This document shows, one piece after another, positions 24,456-33,217 of a stretch of DNA of 44,998 nucleotides. The stretch comes from Pseudomonadota bacterium. GTDB lineage: Bacteria > Desulfobacterota > Syntrophia > Syntrophales > UBA8958. The stretch covers positions 1-44,998 of the forward strand of contig JASGUC010000063.1 in NCBI GenBank assembly GCA_030057915.1, in the 5' to 3' direction. The notes under the pieces were generated by a model. It was not told the origin of the DNA, ran no database searches, and saw nothing but the letters and a program-made list of their open reading frames with translations. A program made the position numbers and the translations under genes. The stretch's first letter is position 1. Every line of letters begins with the position of its first letter.

Positions 24456-27260
24456 TCAACCCTCCGGCGGCTGGGATCGAGTCCCTTCCTCCGAGAGGGC
24501 CTCGCGGATCTTGTCGGACAGCTCCTCCATACGGAAAGGCTTTTGCAGGAAATAACGCACCCCCTTGTCCATAATGGATTTGGCCATACCGTTCATGCTG
24601 TAGCCGCTGGAGAGAATCGCCCGGATCCCCGGGTCGATCTCCTTGAGCCGTTCGTACAACTGCCCACCCCCCATCCCGGGCATCACCATATCCAGGATGG
24701 TCAGATCGATGGCCTCCCCCTGGGCAAGGTAAACATCGATGGCCTCCGCGCCGCTTTGGGCCGTCAGGACGCGGTAGCCCATCCCCGCAAGCATGTCCCG
24801 CGTCACCTCGATGACCGTCGTCTCGTCGTCCACAATCAGGATGGTCTCGCTCCCCCTCCGGATCGCCGGAACCGGGGCCTCGCCCTTGTCCACCTTGCCT
24901 TCCGAGACGGGCAGATAGATATTGAAGGTGGTGCCGTGTTCCTTTTCGCTGTAAACATTGATAAAACCGCCATGCCCCTTGACGATCCCATAGGCCGATG
25001 CCAGGCCGAGGCCGGTCCCCCGTCCCATTCCCTTGGTGGTGAAGAAGGGATCGAAGATCCGCTGGCGGGTCTGCTCGTCCATCCCGATCCCCGTATCGGT
25101 GACGGATACCTTGACATAACGGCCAAATTTGATCTTGAAGGGCGTCACATAGGAGGCGTCGAGATAGACATTTTCCGTTGATAGATACAGGTCGCCGCCT
25201 CCGGGCATGGCCTGCCAGGCATTGACGAACAGATTCAGCAGCACCTGGTCGATTTGCCCCCGGTCCACCTCCACCGGCCAGATTTCCTGCTGATATTGTT
25301 CATGGATGAGGATCTCCTTCTTCGTCCTGCCGAACATGGACACGTTCTTGGCAACCAGTTCGTTGAGGTCCGTGGGTCTCACCTCGTAGCGTCCGCCGCG
25401 GGCAAATCCCAGGAGCTGCCGGGTCAGATCGGCGCCGCTTTGCACCTGTTCTTCTATGGCCCGCAGTCTTCGGTGATGGGGGTGATCCGCGTTGATCCCC
25501 AGGAGCATCAGTGAGACATATCCCTGGATCCCCATGAGCAGGTTGTTGAAGTCATGGGCGATGCCCCCCGCGAGGGTCCCCACCGCCTCCATCTTCCGGG
25601 CCTGGAGAAGCTGGGATTCCAGTCGGCGTCGCTCCTCTTCCTCCTGTCTCCTCTCCGTCACATTGCGGCAGACAAAGACCAGGCCATAGGGCGCGCCGCC
25701 CTCGTCCCGGAGTATGTCGCCGTTGACCTCGAAGAGGGATACCTTTCCATCCTTCATGATGAATTGGTATTCATTGGGCGTCATGTCGCCCTGGAGCATC
25801 GCGAGATAATCCTGCCAGGCCTTCTCCCGTTGCTCGGGCGCCAGGAAGGAGAACATATTGGCGCCGATTACCTCCTCCCTCGCATAGCCGCTGATTCTCA
25901 GTCCCGCGTCGTTGACGAATTCAATGCGTCCCTCCATATCGGTCCGCACCACAAAATCCGGGATGGCGGCAAGGAGTTTGGCGTTTAGCTCCTCGCTGTG
26001 CCGGAGGGCATCCTCCGCCTGCCGGCGCTCCGTAATGTCGATCCCGAGGCCGAAGAAAAAATCGAACTCGCCGTTGTCCTTGTAAATGGGGACGCCGTGC
26101 CACTCCACGATCAGGACCTTGCCCCCTTTCGTCATGACGCGGTTCACGTTGATGGTGGAGAGCTGGCCGCGGACCAGGCTTGCAAAGATCTTCTCGAGAC
26201 CCGCCCGATCCGCCGCGGGGACGAAACTGGACAGATAGTCCTTGCCCGCCACCTCGCCCGCGTCATATCCCAACGCGTCAAGCATGGCCCGATTCATCAT
26301 CAGGGTCTTACCCTTCCCGTCGATGGCGACAAAGAAGGTCGGCAACGACTGGACCATCGTTTCGTTCAGGTGCTTTTCCTTTCGAAACAACTCCTCGGCT
26401 TTGACCCGCTCGGTGATGTCCCGGACATTCATGATGAATCCCGACACCACCGGATTCTCCAGCATGTTCTTCCCGTAGCCTTCCAGTATGCGCTCCGTGC
26501 CGTCTTTGTGCAGCACCCTGAACGTATTGGGGATAACCGCTCCCTTCGACAATATCGCCTGGGAAAAATCGTGGAAGGCCCTCTTTCTTTCCTCCCGGGG
26601 GATGATCTCGGCGGCCCCCCGGCCGATCAACTCCTCCCGCTCATAACCGAGAATCCGTTTTACGGAAGGACTGGCATAGGTAATGTAACCCTTTTCATCG
26701 ACGATAAAGACCACATCCAGGGAATTCTCGATCAGGGCCCGATAGTATTCTTCCTTTTTTTGTAGATCCGCATAGGCCTGCTTGCGCATGGTAATGTCGT
26801 TCGCTATGCCCTGGGTGCAGATGAACCTCTTTTCCGGGGCGTCGATGTCGCTGTCCGGAACATCCCAGTGGCCCCGGGCGGAGAGGGCCACATTGACGCA
26901 TTTTATCTCGTAGTCCTGTACCCCCCGCTGTTTGGTCAGCAAACGCACCTCGAGGTTCTTCGTTCTTCGGTCGCCGACGCGCCTCTCGACGAAAAGCTCC
27001 CGGGATTTCGATCGGTCCTCGGGATGGACGATCTCCAGGAAGGGTCTCCCGATGAGTTCCTCGGGGTCGTAACCCAGTCTCCGCACCGCCGGAGAGATGA
27101 GTATGATCCGTCCTTCCCCGTCGAGACGGTAGATGATGTCCGGGCTCAATTCATAGAGGGATCGATAATGTCTCTCTGTTTCCTGAAGCCGCTTTTCCAG
27201 CGCGGCGAGTCTTTCCTTCAATTCTTCGACAAGGATCGAATTTTCGTTTTCCTCCGCCAT
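24456..27260 (-). CDS. Hybrid sensor histidine kinase with four PAS domains and receiver
   Basis: A 934-residue soluble sensor without membrane segments. Order: short coiled coil (1-30), PAS1 (about 31-160), PAS2 (172-290), PAS3 (298-415), PAS4 (425-540), dimerisation/phosphoacceptor domain with His569 in [11 protein letters not shown], HATPase ([25 protein letters not shown]), and receiver domain from about 805 (ILIVDDE) with phospho-Asp857 in [10 protein letters not shown] start at ATG 27260 (MAEENENS), preceded by GGGGGA; a GTG at 27296 would add 12 residues. It is last in the direction of transcription of the STAS/RsbW/GNAT/RsbU cluster, 65 bases after the phosphatase gene, so its output may feed that switch. 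The ligand is unknown. Confidence 0.93.
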   Translation of the reverse strand: MAEENENSILVEELKERLAALEKRLQETERHYRSLYELSPDIIYRLDGEGRIILISPAVRRLGYDPEELIGRPFLEIVHPEDRSKSRELFVERRVGDRRTKNLEVRLLTKQRGVQDYEIKCVNVALSARGHWDVPDSDIDAPEKRFICTQGIANDITMRKQAYADLQKKEEYYRALIENSLDVVFIVDEKGYITYASPSVKRILGYEREELIGRGAAEIIPREERKRAFHDFSQAILSKGAVIPNTFRVLHKDGTERILEGYGKNMLENPVVSGFIMNVRDITERVKAEELFRKEKHLNETMVQSLPTFFVAIDGKGKTLMMNRAMLDALGYDAGEVAGKDYLSSFVPAADRAGLEKIFASLVRGQLSTINVNRVMTKGGKVLIVEWHGVPIYKDNGEFDFFFGLGIDITERRQAEDALRHSEELNAKLLAAIPDFVVRTDMEGRIEFVNDAGLRISGYAREEVIGANMFSFLAPEQREKAWQDYLAMLQGDMTPNEYQFIMKDGKVSLFEVNGDILRDEGGAPYGLVFVCRNVTERRQEEEERRRLESQLLQARKMEAVGTLAGGIAHDFNNLLMGIQGYVSLMLLGINADHPHHRRLRAIEEQVQSGADLTRQLLGFARGGRYEVRPTDLNELVAKNVSMFGRTKKEILIHEQYQQEIWPVEVDRGQIDQVLLNLFVNAWQAMPGGGDLYLSTENVYLDASYVTPFKIKFGRYVKVSVTDTGIGMDEQTRQRIFDPFFTTKGMGRGTGLGLASAYGIVKGHGGFINVYSEKEHGTTFNIYLPVSEGKVDKGEAPVPAIRRGSETILIVDDETTVIEVTRDMLAGMGYRVLTAQSGAEAIDVYLAQGEAIDLTILDMVMPGMGGGQLYERLKEIDPGIRAILSSGYSMNGMAKSIMDKGVRYFLQKPFRMEELSDKIREALSEEGTRSQPPEG

Positions 27261-27325
27261 CGTCTTCCCCCGTTGCCGCTGCCTTCCCGGCGTCACGCCG
27301 GGAAATATCTTTAAAAAGACCTATA

Positions 27326-29011
27326 TTACCTGACCTTCAAAACGAGAAGGGTAATGTCGTCGAACTGTGGTTCCTTGCCGGCGAAGGCGACCACCGCCTC
27401 TTCCAGCTTGGCAATGATCCCCCGGGCGGGCAGCTCCGAGTTCTCGCGGACTATTTCGATGAGCCGCCCCACGCCGAACGCCTCCGATCGGTCGTTGATC
27501 GCCTCCGTCACCCCGTCGGTATAAAGGACGACCATGTCCCCCGGCTGGAGGTCCCGTTCGTCCTCCTGGAGGTCGATGGAACGGGCGATCCCCAGGGCGA
27601 TCCCCCGAGTCCGCAGTTGCTCCACCTCGCCGTCGTTCCTGAGGAGCAGCGGGGGGTTGTGACCGGCATTTACGTAACGCAGCCTTCTCTCCTGGACGTC
27701 CAGGATGGCGTAGAAGAGCGTGACGAACATCCCCGAGGTGGAGTCCCGGCAGATCAGCTCATTGGCCTGCCTGATGGCGGCGGCGGCGGAGAGATTGTCC
27801 GTGGCGCTGGCGCGGACGATGGTCCGGGACAGGCCCATGAAGATTGCCGCGGGCATCCCCTTCCCGGAGACATCGGCAATGACCAGCCCCCAAGAGCCGG
27901 GGGAGATGGGGATGAAGTCGAAGAAATCGCCGCCGATTTCCTGGGCGGGGACATTGTTGGCCGCCAGGTCCATGCCTTCGATGCTGGGGGGTCGCTGGGG
28001 GAGCAGGCGCAACTGGATGCCCCGGGCTATCTCCAACTCCTTTTCGAGCCGTTCCTTTTCCGCCGTGGTGCAGCGAAGGTTTTCCATGTGGAGCTTCAGG
28101 TCCCTGGCCATAGCGTTGAATGAGTCGGCCAGCACTTCCAGCTCGTCGCCCGTCTTCACCTCCACGGTGTGCTCCATCTCCACGCGGCCGATGGCCTTTG
28201 CCCCCCGCATCAGGGCCAGGATCGGATCGGTGATCATCCGGGAAAGGAAAAAGGAAATGGCGGCGACGATGAGGAACATGGCCGTCATGATCATCACGAA
28301 GCTCGTCCGGATCCCCTCGACGACCTTCTTGATCTCGCCGCGGATGCTCTCGGTGGCCGTGGCGATCCGGCCTTTTGTCTCCTCGGCGGGACGGGAGAAT
28401 TCGTCGATGTAGGTGGTCGCCGCCACCATGTAGGGCGTCCCCCGAATGGGGGCGATATACATGAACTTCCGGCGGATCACCCGGTCCGAGTCTTGCCAGT
28501 TGTAGTAGCCGCCTCCGGAGGAGCCGTCGAAGGTGTGCTCGAAGAGGGCCCAAAAGCCTGGCAGCATGTCCTTCCAGTTGTGCATGTCGTAGTTGACCAG
28601 TTCGGGATTGGGGTGAAAGCGCATCACCCCTTGACGGTCGAAGACGATGGTGTAGCCCGTGACGCCCACGGACTGGACGGCGATGGCTTGGAACGCCTTG
28701 TCCGCCTGGAATCGTTCTATGGGGACGCCAGGATGGCGGCGCAGGTAAACCCCGCACTGTAGGGCCACGTCGATGGCCTTCTGGCGGATCATTTCGGCGC
28801 CCAGGTTTTCCAGCGCCAGGGCGCTGTCCTCCGCAGCGCTCTCGCCGATGGCCGTGGTAGCCTTTACGGTGTACTTGCTCACCTCCTCGATGTCCCTCTG
28901 GGCGATATAGCCGAAGAGGACCAGGGGCACGAGGGATATCCCCAGGAGCACCAGGAGCATCTTGGTGCGGATGCGGAGGCGGGGGTCGCTTACAGGCGCA
29001 GTCGCTGCCAT
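27326..29011 (-). CDS. RsbU-like PP2C phosphatase with Cache sensor and HAMP domain
   Basis: A 561-residue membrane phosphatase. TM1 at about 18-36, a periplasmic Cache-type sensor at 40-230 (GYTIVFDRQGVMRFHP, YMYIAPIRGTPYMVAAT-like region), TM2 at about 236-258, HAMP at 258-312, coiled coil, then the SpoIIE/PP2C domain with metal ligands in GGDFFDF (Asp362), IADVSGKGMPAA (Asp380), LYTDGVTEA and a final FDDITLLVLK. Such enzymes dephosphorylate STAS anti-sigma antagonists. The start (ATG 29011, MAATAPVSD) overlaps the end of the GNAT gene by 22 bases, so they are coupled. Confidence 0.93.
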   Translation of the reverse strand: MAATAPVSDPRLRIRTKMLLVLLGISLVPLVLFGYIAQRDIEEVSKYTVKATTAIGESAAEDSALALENLGAEMIRQKAIDVALQCGVYLRRHPGVPIERFQADKAFQAIAVQSVGVTGYTIVFDRQGVMRFHPNPELVNYDMHNWKDMLPGFWALFEHTFDGSSGGGYYNWQDSDRVIRRKFMYIAPIRGTPYMVAATTYIDEFSRPAEETKGRIATATESIRGEIKKVVEGIRTSFVMIMTAMFLIVAAISFFLSRMITDPILALMRGAKAIGRVEMEHTVEVKTGDELEVLADSFNAMARDLKLHMENLRCTTAEKERLEKELEIARGIQLRLLPQRPPSIEGMDLAANNVPAQEIGGDFFDFIPISPGSWGLVIADVSGKGMPAAIFMGLSRTIVRASATDNLSAAAAIRQANELICRDSTSGMFVTLFYAILDVQERRLRYVNAGHNPPLLLRNDGEVEQLRTRGIALGIARSIDLQEDERDLQPGDMVVLYTDGVTEAINDRSEAFGVGRLIEIVRENSELPARGIIAKLEEAVVAFAGKEPQFDDITLLVLKVR

Positions 29012-29946
29012 TGCAGGTCCTGATCGAGTCGGTAGTAAACCCGGCGGCGCCCATCCGCCGCCTTCTTGGGGACGAAGTCGGTGACCGTGTAGCCCCGGGC
29101 CAGGTAGTGCATGAAGAGGGCCCGGCACTTGTCCCGGAGGGATTGGGCCCGGGCGCGGTCGGTCTTGAGGAGGCGGTCCTGATCGTAGGGAATCTCGACG
29201 AAGATGGGGCTCATGCTGGACTGGAAGAGCCACCGCTCGCCGTGCATCTCCAGGCCGTCCTCCCCGATATGGATTTCATTGATGGTGTTCTCGGGGGTAA
29301 CGGCCGCCGTATCCGCCGGGGGGACCCGCCCCTCTTCCATACGCTCCCGGACCCGTTCCGAGCCGATCATCCACTCCACAATGAAGCGATCCGTGGAGAT
29401 GCCCCGGTTGAAATGATCGTTGGTAAAAACGGCGCTGTAATAGTTGAAGCCGATTTCCTTCACCAGGCCGCCCATCTTCCGGAGATAGATGTAGCCGTTT
29501 CGGGACTGCAGGGGGTCGTATGTCCAGCGGATCCGCGGTATGTTCCGTTCCTTGGCGCATTCGTAGAGGGCGTTGACCATGGTGTCCCCCACGTTCTTGT
29601 CCTGGTAGTGTTCGTCAACGCCCATGCGGGCCCCGTACCAGAAAGGGCCGTTGTGATCGAAATCGGCGAAGAGGGCCGCGAAACCGATAGGGCGGTCCCC
29701 GTCGTACCAGGGATCGTTCCGGGCCAGCTCCGCCCGTTCCGCCGGGGAATAGACCCCCTCGTCGAAGGCCGTGAGGACCAGGCCGTTGGTCAGATAGGCC
29801 AGTTCAAAATAGACCATCGGGGCGTTAACCTCCCGGTAGCCATCCTTTTTCCAGACCCGTTTCTCCAGCTCCACCACGTCGTTGAGCACCGTGGCCCGGA
29901 GGTATTTCTCAACCCGTATATTCCCTCTTCTGAAGCCTTCCGTCAT
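28990..29946 (-). CDS. GNAT-type acetyltransferase-like protein in partner-switch cluster
   Basis: A 318-residue protein. Residues 60-220 read like a GNAT fold: DRPIGFAALFADFDHNGPFWYGARMGVDEHYQDKNVG, where YGARMGVDEHYQDKNVGD takes the place of the acetyl-CoA loop, then YECAKERNIPRIRWTYDPLQSRN and YLRKMGGLVKEIGFNYY. This resembles predicted GNAT proteins of the COG3375 kind. The C-terminal 100 residues (FVEIPYDQDRLLKTDR...) are a separate region I do not recognise. It sits 29 bases after the RsbW-like gene and overlaps the phosphatase gene by 22 bases, so it belongs to the signalling operon. Substrate unknown. Confidence 0.8.
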   Translation of the reverse strand: MTEGFRRGNIRVEKYLRATVLNDVVELEKRVWKKDGYREVNAPMVYFELAYLTNGLVLTAFDEGVYSPAERAELARNDPWYDGDRPIGFAALFADFDHNGPFWYGARMGVDEHYQDKNVGDTMVNALYECAKERNIPRIRWTYDPLQSRNGYIYLRKMGGLVKEIGFNYYSAVFTNDHFNRGISTDRFIVEWMIGSERVRERMEEGRVPPADTAAVTPENTINEIHIGEDGLEMHGERWLFQSSMSPIFVEIPYDQDRLLKTDRARAQSLRDKCRALFMHYLARGYTVTDFVPKKAADGRRRVYYRLDQDLQWQRLRL

Positions 29947-29975
29947 GAGCCTCCGCCCCTCCCCCCGCCGCCGGG

Positions 29976-30434
29976 TTACGCACCCGCCCGAACTTTCTGG
30001 CGGGACGACGAAAAACGCCCGTTGCTTTTGGCGACAATCATGGTCAAGACGTTTCGGTCGCCTTCCCGGCGATAGACCAATTCATCCACCATATTGCGGA
30101 TCAGAAAGACCCCCAGCCCCCCGAGCTTGCGCTCCCGGAGGCCGCTCTTCACGTCCGGCTGGGGCAGGGAGCAGACATTGAAGGGCGCGCCGCTGTCGAG
30201 AATCTCGATGACGAAACGGTTATCCTCGACGATTCCGCCCCGGATTTCCACTTCGCCGGGCTTTCCCCGGTAGGCGTAGCGGAAGATGTTCACCAGCGCT
30301 TCCTCCACGGCCAATTGCACCCGTCCGATCTTCTCCGCCGCGAGCCCCTGTTGTTGCAGCCACCGGGACAGAGAAGCGATAAAATCCCCGAGGTGATCGA
30401 TGGTAGCCGGCATGATGACACGAAAGAAAGACAT
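29976..30434 (-). CDS. RsbW/SpoIIAB-like anti-sigma serine kinase
   Basis: A 152-residue HATPase of the anti-sigma factor type. The motifs are intact: N-box LAVEEALVNIF (Glu45, Asn49), DSGAPFN (Asp80), and G-box LGGLGVFLIRNMVD. In the family it phosphorylates a STAS antagonist and binds either that or a sigma factor or another target. I start at ATG 30434 (MSFFRVIMPA); a TTG at 30452 is a weaker alternative. The likely STAS partner is encoded upstream at 30857-31189, separated by repeat DNA, and the matching phosphatase two genes downstream. No sigma factor gene is in the cluster. Confidence 0.9.
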   Translation of the reverse strand: MSFFRVIMPATIDHLGDFIASLSRWLQQQGLAAEKIGRVQLAVEEALVNIFRYAYRGKPGEVEIRGGIVEDNRFVIEILDSGAPFNVCSLPQPDVKSGLRERKLGGLGVFLIRNMVDELVYRREGDRNVLTMIVAKSNGRFSSSRQKVRAGA

Positions 30435-30469
30435 GACCCTTACCCGTTCCAATCAATTTTTCCCACGTC

Positions 30470-30813
30470 GAGACCCTCGAATAATGGCCTCGAAAGGTCC
30501 CTCCGTCATTCCCCCCATCTCCTGGCGGGCAGCCCGCATCCTACCTTTATCATGCCCGCCCCCCCTTGTCATGCCCGCACTCTCCCTTTGTCATGCCCGC
30601 AATCTCCTGGCGGGCATCCAGGAGATGTCATCGATCCCCGACCGAGACATTCGGGGATGACACAAAAGGGCGTCATCCCCACGAACGGGAGAATCCGCAC
30701 CCCCCCCCTTTGTCATGCCCGCAATCTCCTGGCGGGCAGCCACCGTCTTCAAGCATCCTCCGGATGCGGGATCGAGCCCGGCATGATACGACAGGCCGTT
30801 TTTCAAAGGTCTC
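30470..30813. repeat. Compound repeat between STAS and RsbW-like genes
   Basis: Bounded by GAGACCCTCGAATAATGG and TTTTTCAAAGGTCTC. Inside, the motif TTTGTCATGCCCGCAATCTC with CTGGCGGGCA after it appears two or more times (near 30594 and 30710, with shorter versions at 30520-30590), as if type A units had inserted into or duplicated within one another. No gene in 30435-30856. Confidence 0.7.
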
Positions 30814-30856
30814 ACGCTTGATAAGCTCTCAGCCTTCGGCCCCCCGGGCCTTGGGC

Positions 30857-31189
30857 TCACAGGGACGCCAAGGCGTCTTCGCAGCGGTCGTAAATGGGGA
30901 AAATCAGGGAAAAGCCGGAGATGTCGAATACCTCTCGCACCGGTCCCGCGAGGTTGCTCAAGATGACGGACCCCTGGGAATCTTCCAGTTGCTTGGCAAG
31001 CGCCAGGATGCTCTGGAGCCCGGCGCTGCTGATGTATTCCAGAGAGGCGAAATCGATAATGATGCGCCGATCTCCCTGGGCCAGCAGGTCCGCGGCGGTG
31101 CGGTCGAACTGGGGGGCCGCGACGGCGTCCATCCTTCCCGTCAACGACATGACGACAGCCTGGGCTTCCTTCCTCACATCGATCTCCAT
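30857..31189 (-). CDS. STAS-domain anti-sigma-factor antagonist
   Basis: A 110-residue single STAS domain (SpoIIAA/RsbV type). It contains VVMSLTGRMDAVAAPQF, IIIDFASLEYISSAGLQSIL with the phosphorylatable serine at 54 or 55, and GPVREVFDISGF. The start at 31189 (MEIDVRKEAQ) is chosen because GGGAGG lies just upstream. It heads the minus-strand cluster whose other members are the cognate kinase and phosphatase, so it is the likely switch protein. Its downstream target is not evident. Confidence 0.92.
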   Translation of the reverse strand: MEIDVRKEAQAVVMSLTGRMDAVAAPQFDRTAADLLAQGDRRIIIDFASLEYISSAGLQSILALAKQLEDSQGSVILSNLAGPVREVFDISGFSLIFPIYDRCEDALASL

Positions 31190-31230
31190 ATCATCCTCCC
31201 GCTTGGCGCATTTTTCATGATTCGCAGCCA

Positions 31231-31351
31231 GAGAGCTTTGAATAACCGCCATGTTCGTCATTTCGACCGAAGGGAGAAATCTTTAACAAACTGCCATGCT
31301 TAGGATTTCTCGTCCCTCGCACTCCTCGAAATGACATTTTTCAAAGGTTTC
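31231..31351. repeat. TIR-bounded intergenic repeat, interior type B, short form
   Basis: Left end GAGAGCTTTGAATAACCG, right end TTTTTCAAAGGTTTC; interior CATTTCGACCGAAGGGAGAA ... CCTCGAAATGAC. A compact version of 6380-6558, directly upstream of the STAS gene. Confidence 0.75.
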
Positions 31352-31470
31352 GACCAAGGTGAACTAACATAGAAGCTGCGGAGCGGTCAAGACAATGTTG
31401 ATATATTGCCGTAATTTCCCGCATCCCCCTTTGGCCGCATCGGCACGGGGACGTTACAGACGTCATAAAG

Positions 31471-31685
31471 GGGGCGGCGGTCTTCCCGGCCGCCGACCCT
31501 GGGCCAACATGACGGGCCACGTCCCTGGCAACGACACCAGCCTGCCCGCCAAATCGCAGCTTACTGGAACTTCACCTGGGGCGGCGGTCTTCCCGGCCGC
31601 CGACCCCTGGGCCTACATGACGGGCCGCGTCCCTGGCAACGACACCGGCCTGCCTGCCAAATCGCGGCTTACTGGAACTTCACCT
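31471..31685. repeat. 107/108-bp tandem duplication at the lemA 3' end
   Basis: Two adjacent units, 31471-31577 and 31578-31685, differ at only a few bases and one inserted C. Each ends with ACTGGAACTTCACCT, which in the second unit encodes the last codons of lemA on the minus strand; the first unit is therefore a copy of the gene's tail plus its 3' flank. Each unit begins with a GGCGG...CCGCC hairpin. No other gene is seen in 31190-31668. Confidence 0.85.
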
Positions 31686-32247
31686 GGGGCGTCGCCTTGG
31701 CCGCCGCCGGGGCCTCGAAGAACGTCGCCTTGTCGAATCCGAACATCCCCGCAAGGAGATTGGCGGGGAAGCTGCGGATGGCCACGTTGTAATTCCTCAC
31801 CGCCTCGTTGTAGCGCCTCCTCTCCACGGCGATGCGGTTTTCCGTCCCCGCCAGTTCGTCCTGAAGGCGTAGAAAATTCTCGTTGGATTTTAGCTCGGGA
31901 TACCTCTCCACGACCACCAGCAGGCGGCTCAGGGCGCCGGAAAGCTCGTTGTTGGCGGCGATCTTATCGGGTACGGTGTTCGCCCCGCCCACCCGGGAGC
32001 GGGCGTTGGTCACCTCCACCAGCACGTCCTTTTCCTGCTTCGCGTAGCCCTTGACCGTCTCGACGAGGTTGGGGATCAGATCGAAGCGGCGCTGCAGTTG
32101 GTTTTCCACCTGGGCCCAGGCGCTCTTCACCCCCTCGTCGAGGCCGACAAACCGATTGTAGGTCCCCTTGAAAAAACCGTAAAACGACAGGGCCAGCAAC
32201 AGGAAGGCCACCAGCACCCCGACCAGGATCTTCTTTCCCTTGGACAT
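31669..32247 (-). CDS. lemA: LemA family protein
   Basis: A 192-residue protein. The N-terminal signal anchor is KILVGVLVAFLLLALSFYGF; the rest is the helical LemA domain with the hallmark YNRFVGLDEGVKSAWAQVEN and RRFDLIPNLVETVKGYA. The function of LemA proteins is unknown; they are commonly encoded next to TPM-domain membrane proteins, as here at 33218-34156, with one gene in between. GGAGG precedes the start by about 11 bases. The last codons lie in a tandem-duplicated segment. Confidence 0.93.
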   Translation of the reverse strand: MSKGKKILVGVLVAFLLLALSFYGFFKGTYNRFVGLDEGVKSAWAQVENQLQRRFDLIPNLVETVKGYAKQEKDVLVEVTNARSRVGGANTVPDKIAANNELSGALSRLLVVVERYPELKSNENFLRLQDELAGTENRIAVERRRYNEAVRNYNVAIRSFPANLLAGMFGFDKATFFEAPAAAKATPQVKFQ

Positions 32248-32464
32248 CGTCTTGCCTCCGTAATTGAAGTTAAATCTTTATCTCAGATAATTCATGCAGG
32301 TAATTGAATTATCGTCATTATTTCAATATCTCCCCGCGTAATTTTTTGCCCCCTTGGCAGGCTTGGATGCCGCAGGGTATTCCGGCCGCTGCCTGGCGGG
32401 AGGCCCCTGTTTTCATGTCGGACGATTATCAGGGCCGTTCCGGGCCGCGGGCGCCTCCGCCCCC

Positions 32465-33208
32465 TCATCCCGCCGCGGGAAAGGACATCGCATCGATCCG
32501 CCGGCAGAGTCCGGCGATCTCCCCCAGGTATTCCCGAAACAGACCCCTGACCTCAGCCGGGGAATAATTATCCCTCCCCTCCCGGACGAGGAGGCATCTT
32601 CCGAAGGTCTCCGCGCCGACGCCGACGGCCTGGGCCGCAGCCTCCACAAGCTCCGACCGTTCCCGGGGGATCTCCCGTCCCAAGAGCCACAGGATGGCCT
32701 TGAAGGCGGAAAGGAAGGCCGGCAGGGATTCCCGGATGAGACGACGGAGTTCCCTATCCCTTCCCTCCGTCTCGAGAAAGCGCTGCCGGAGGAGCAGGAG
32801 CTTGCCGCGGAGTTCCCGCTCCAACTGGAGGCGGAGATGTCCCGGCCCGATCTCCAGGTCCGCCAGGACATCCCGGCCCCAGGCCGTCACATGGTTGTGC
32901 TTCATGTCGAGGAATTCGATGGGATAGGCGTCCAGGGCCCCGTCGATGTACTCCTTCGTCATGAACAAGGGGGTGGCCACCCGGCTCTTCCGCCACCGCG
33001 CCGCCACGGTCATGGCCTTTTCCAGGTCCTCCATGCCCCGCTCCGTCAGGACGACAAGGAAATTAAGGTCCGACTTTCCCGGAACATAGCCCCTGTCCGC
33101 CCCGCTGCCGTAGAGTATCAGGGCGACCAGTTCCTCTCCGAAGACCTCCCGGTAGTCCGCCGTGATCTGGGGAAAGATCGTTTCCGGCCGTTCGGGAATT
33201 TTGCCCAT
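32465..33208 (-). CDS. Nucleotidyltransferase-domain protein
   Basis: A 247-residue protein. Residues 10-100 have the polymerase-beta-type nucleotidyltransferase signature ILYGSGADRGYVPGKSDLNFLVVL, where GSG and Asp-x-Asn stand in for the usual GS and DxD. The second acidic residue is replaced by Asn, so catalysis may be altered. The remainder is helical. Its ribosome site GGAGG begins right after the TAG stop of the TPM gene (9-base gap), showing an operon with it. The target is unknown; members include antibiotic-modifying and toxin-type enzymes, and nothing here selects among them. The 217 bases before lemA contain no gene. Confidence 0.78.
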   Translation of the reverse strand: MGKIPERPETIFPQITADYREVFGEELVALILYGSGADRGYVPGKSDLNFLVVLTERGMEDLEKAMTVAARWRKSRVATPLFMTKEYIDGALDAYPIEFLDMKHNHVTAWGRDVLADLEIGPGHLRLQLERELRGKLLLLRQRFLETEGRDRELRRLIRESLPAFLSAFKAILWLLGREIPRERSELVEAAAQAVGVGAETFGRCLLVREGRDNYSPAEVRGLFREYLGEIAGLCRRIDAMSFPAAG

Positions 33209-33217
33209 ATCCGCCTC

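Noticed and set aside
30470..30813. CRISPR array candidate because of repeated TCATGCCCGC units
   Set aside because: Units are irregular in length and spacing, are palindromic intergenic repeats found elsewhere, and have no unique equal-length spacers.
31471..31685. Small CRISPR-like or integron attachment repeat
   Set aside because: It is a plain tandem duplication of 107 bases covering the lemA tail; there is no integrase and no spacer pattern.
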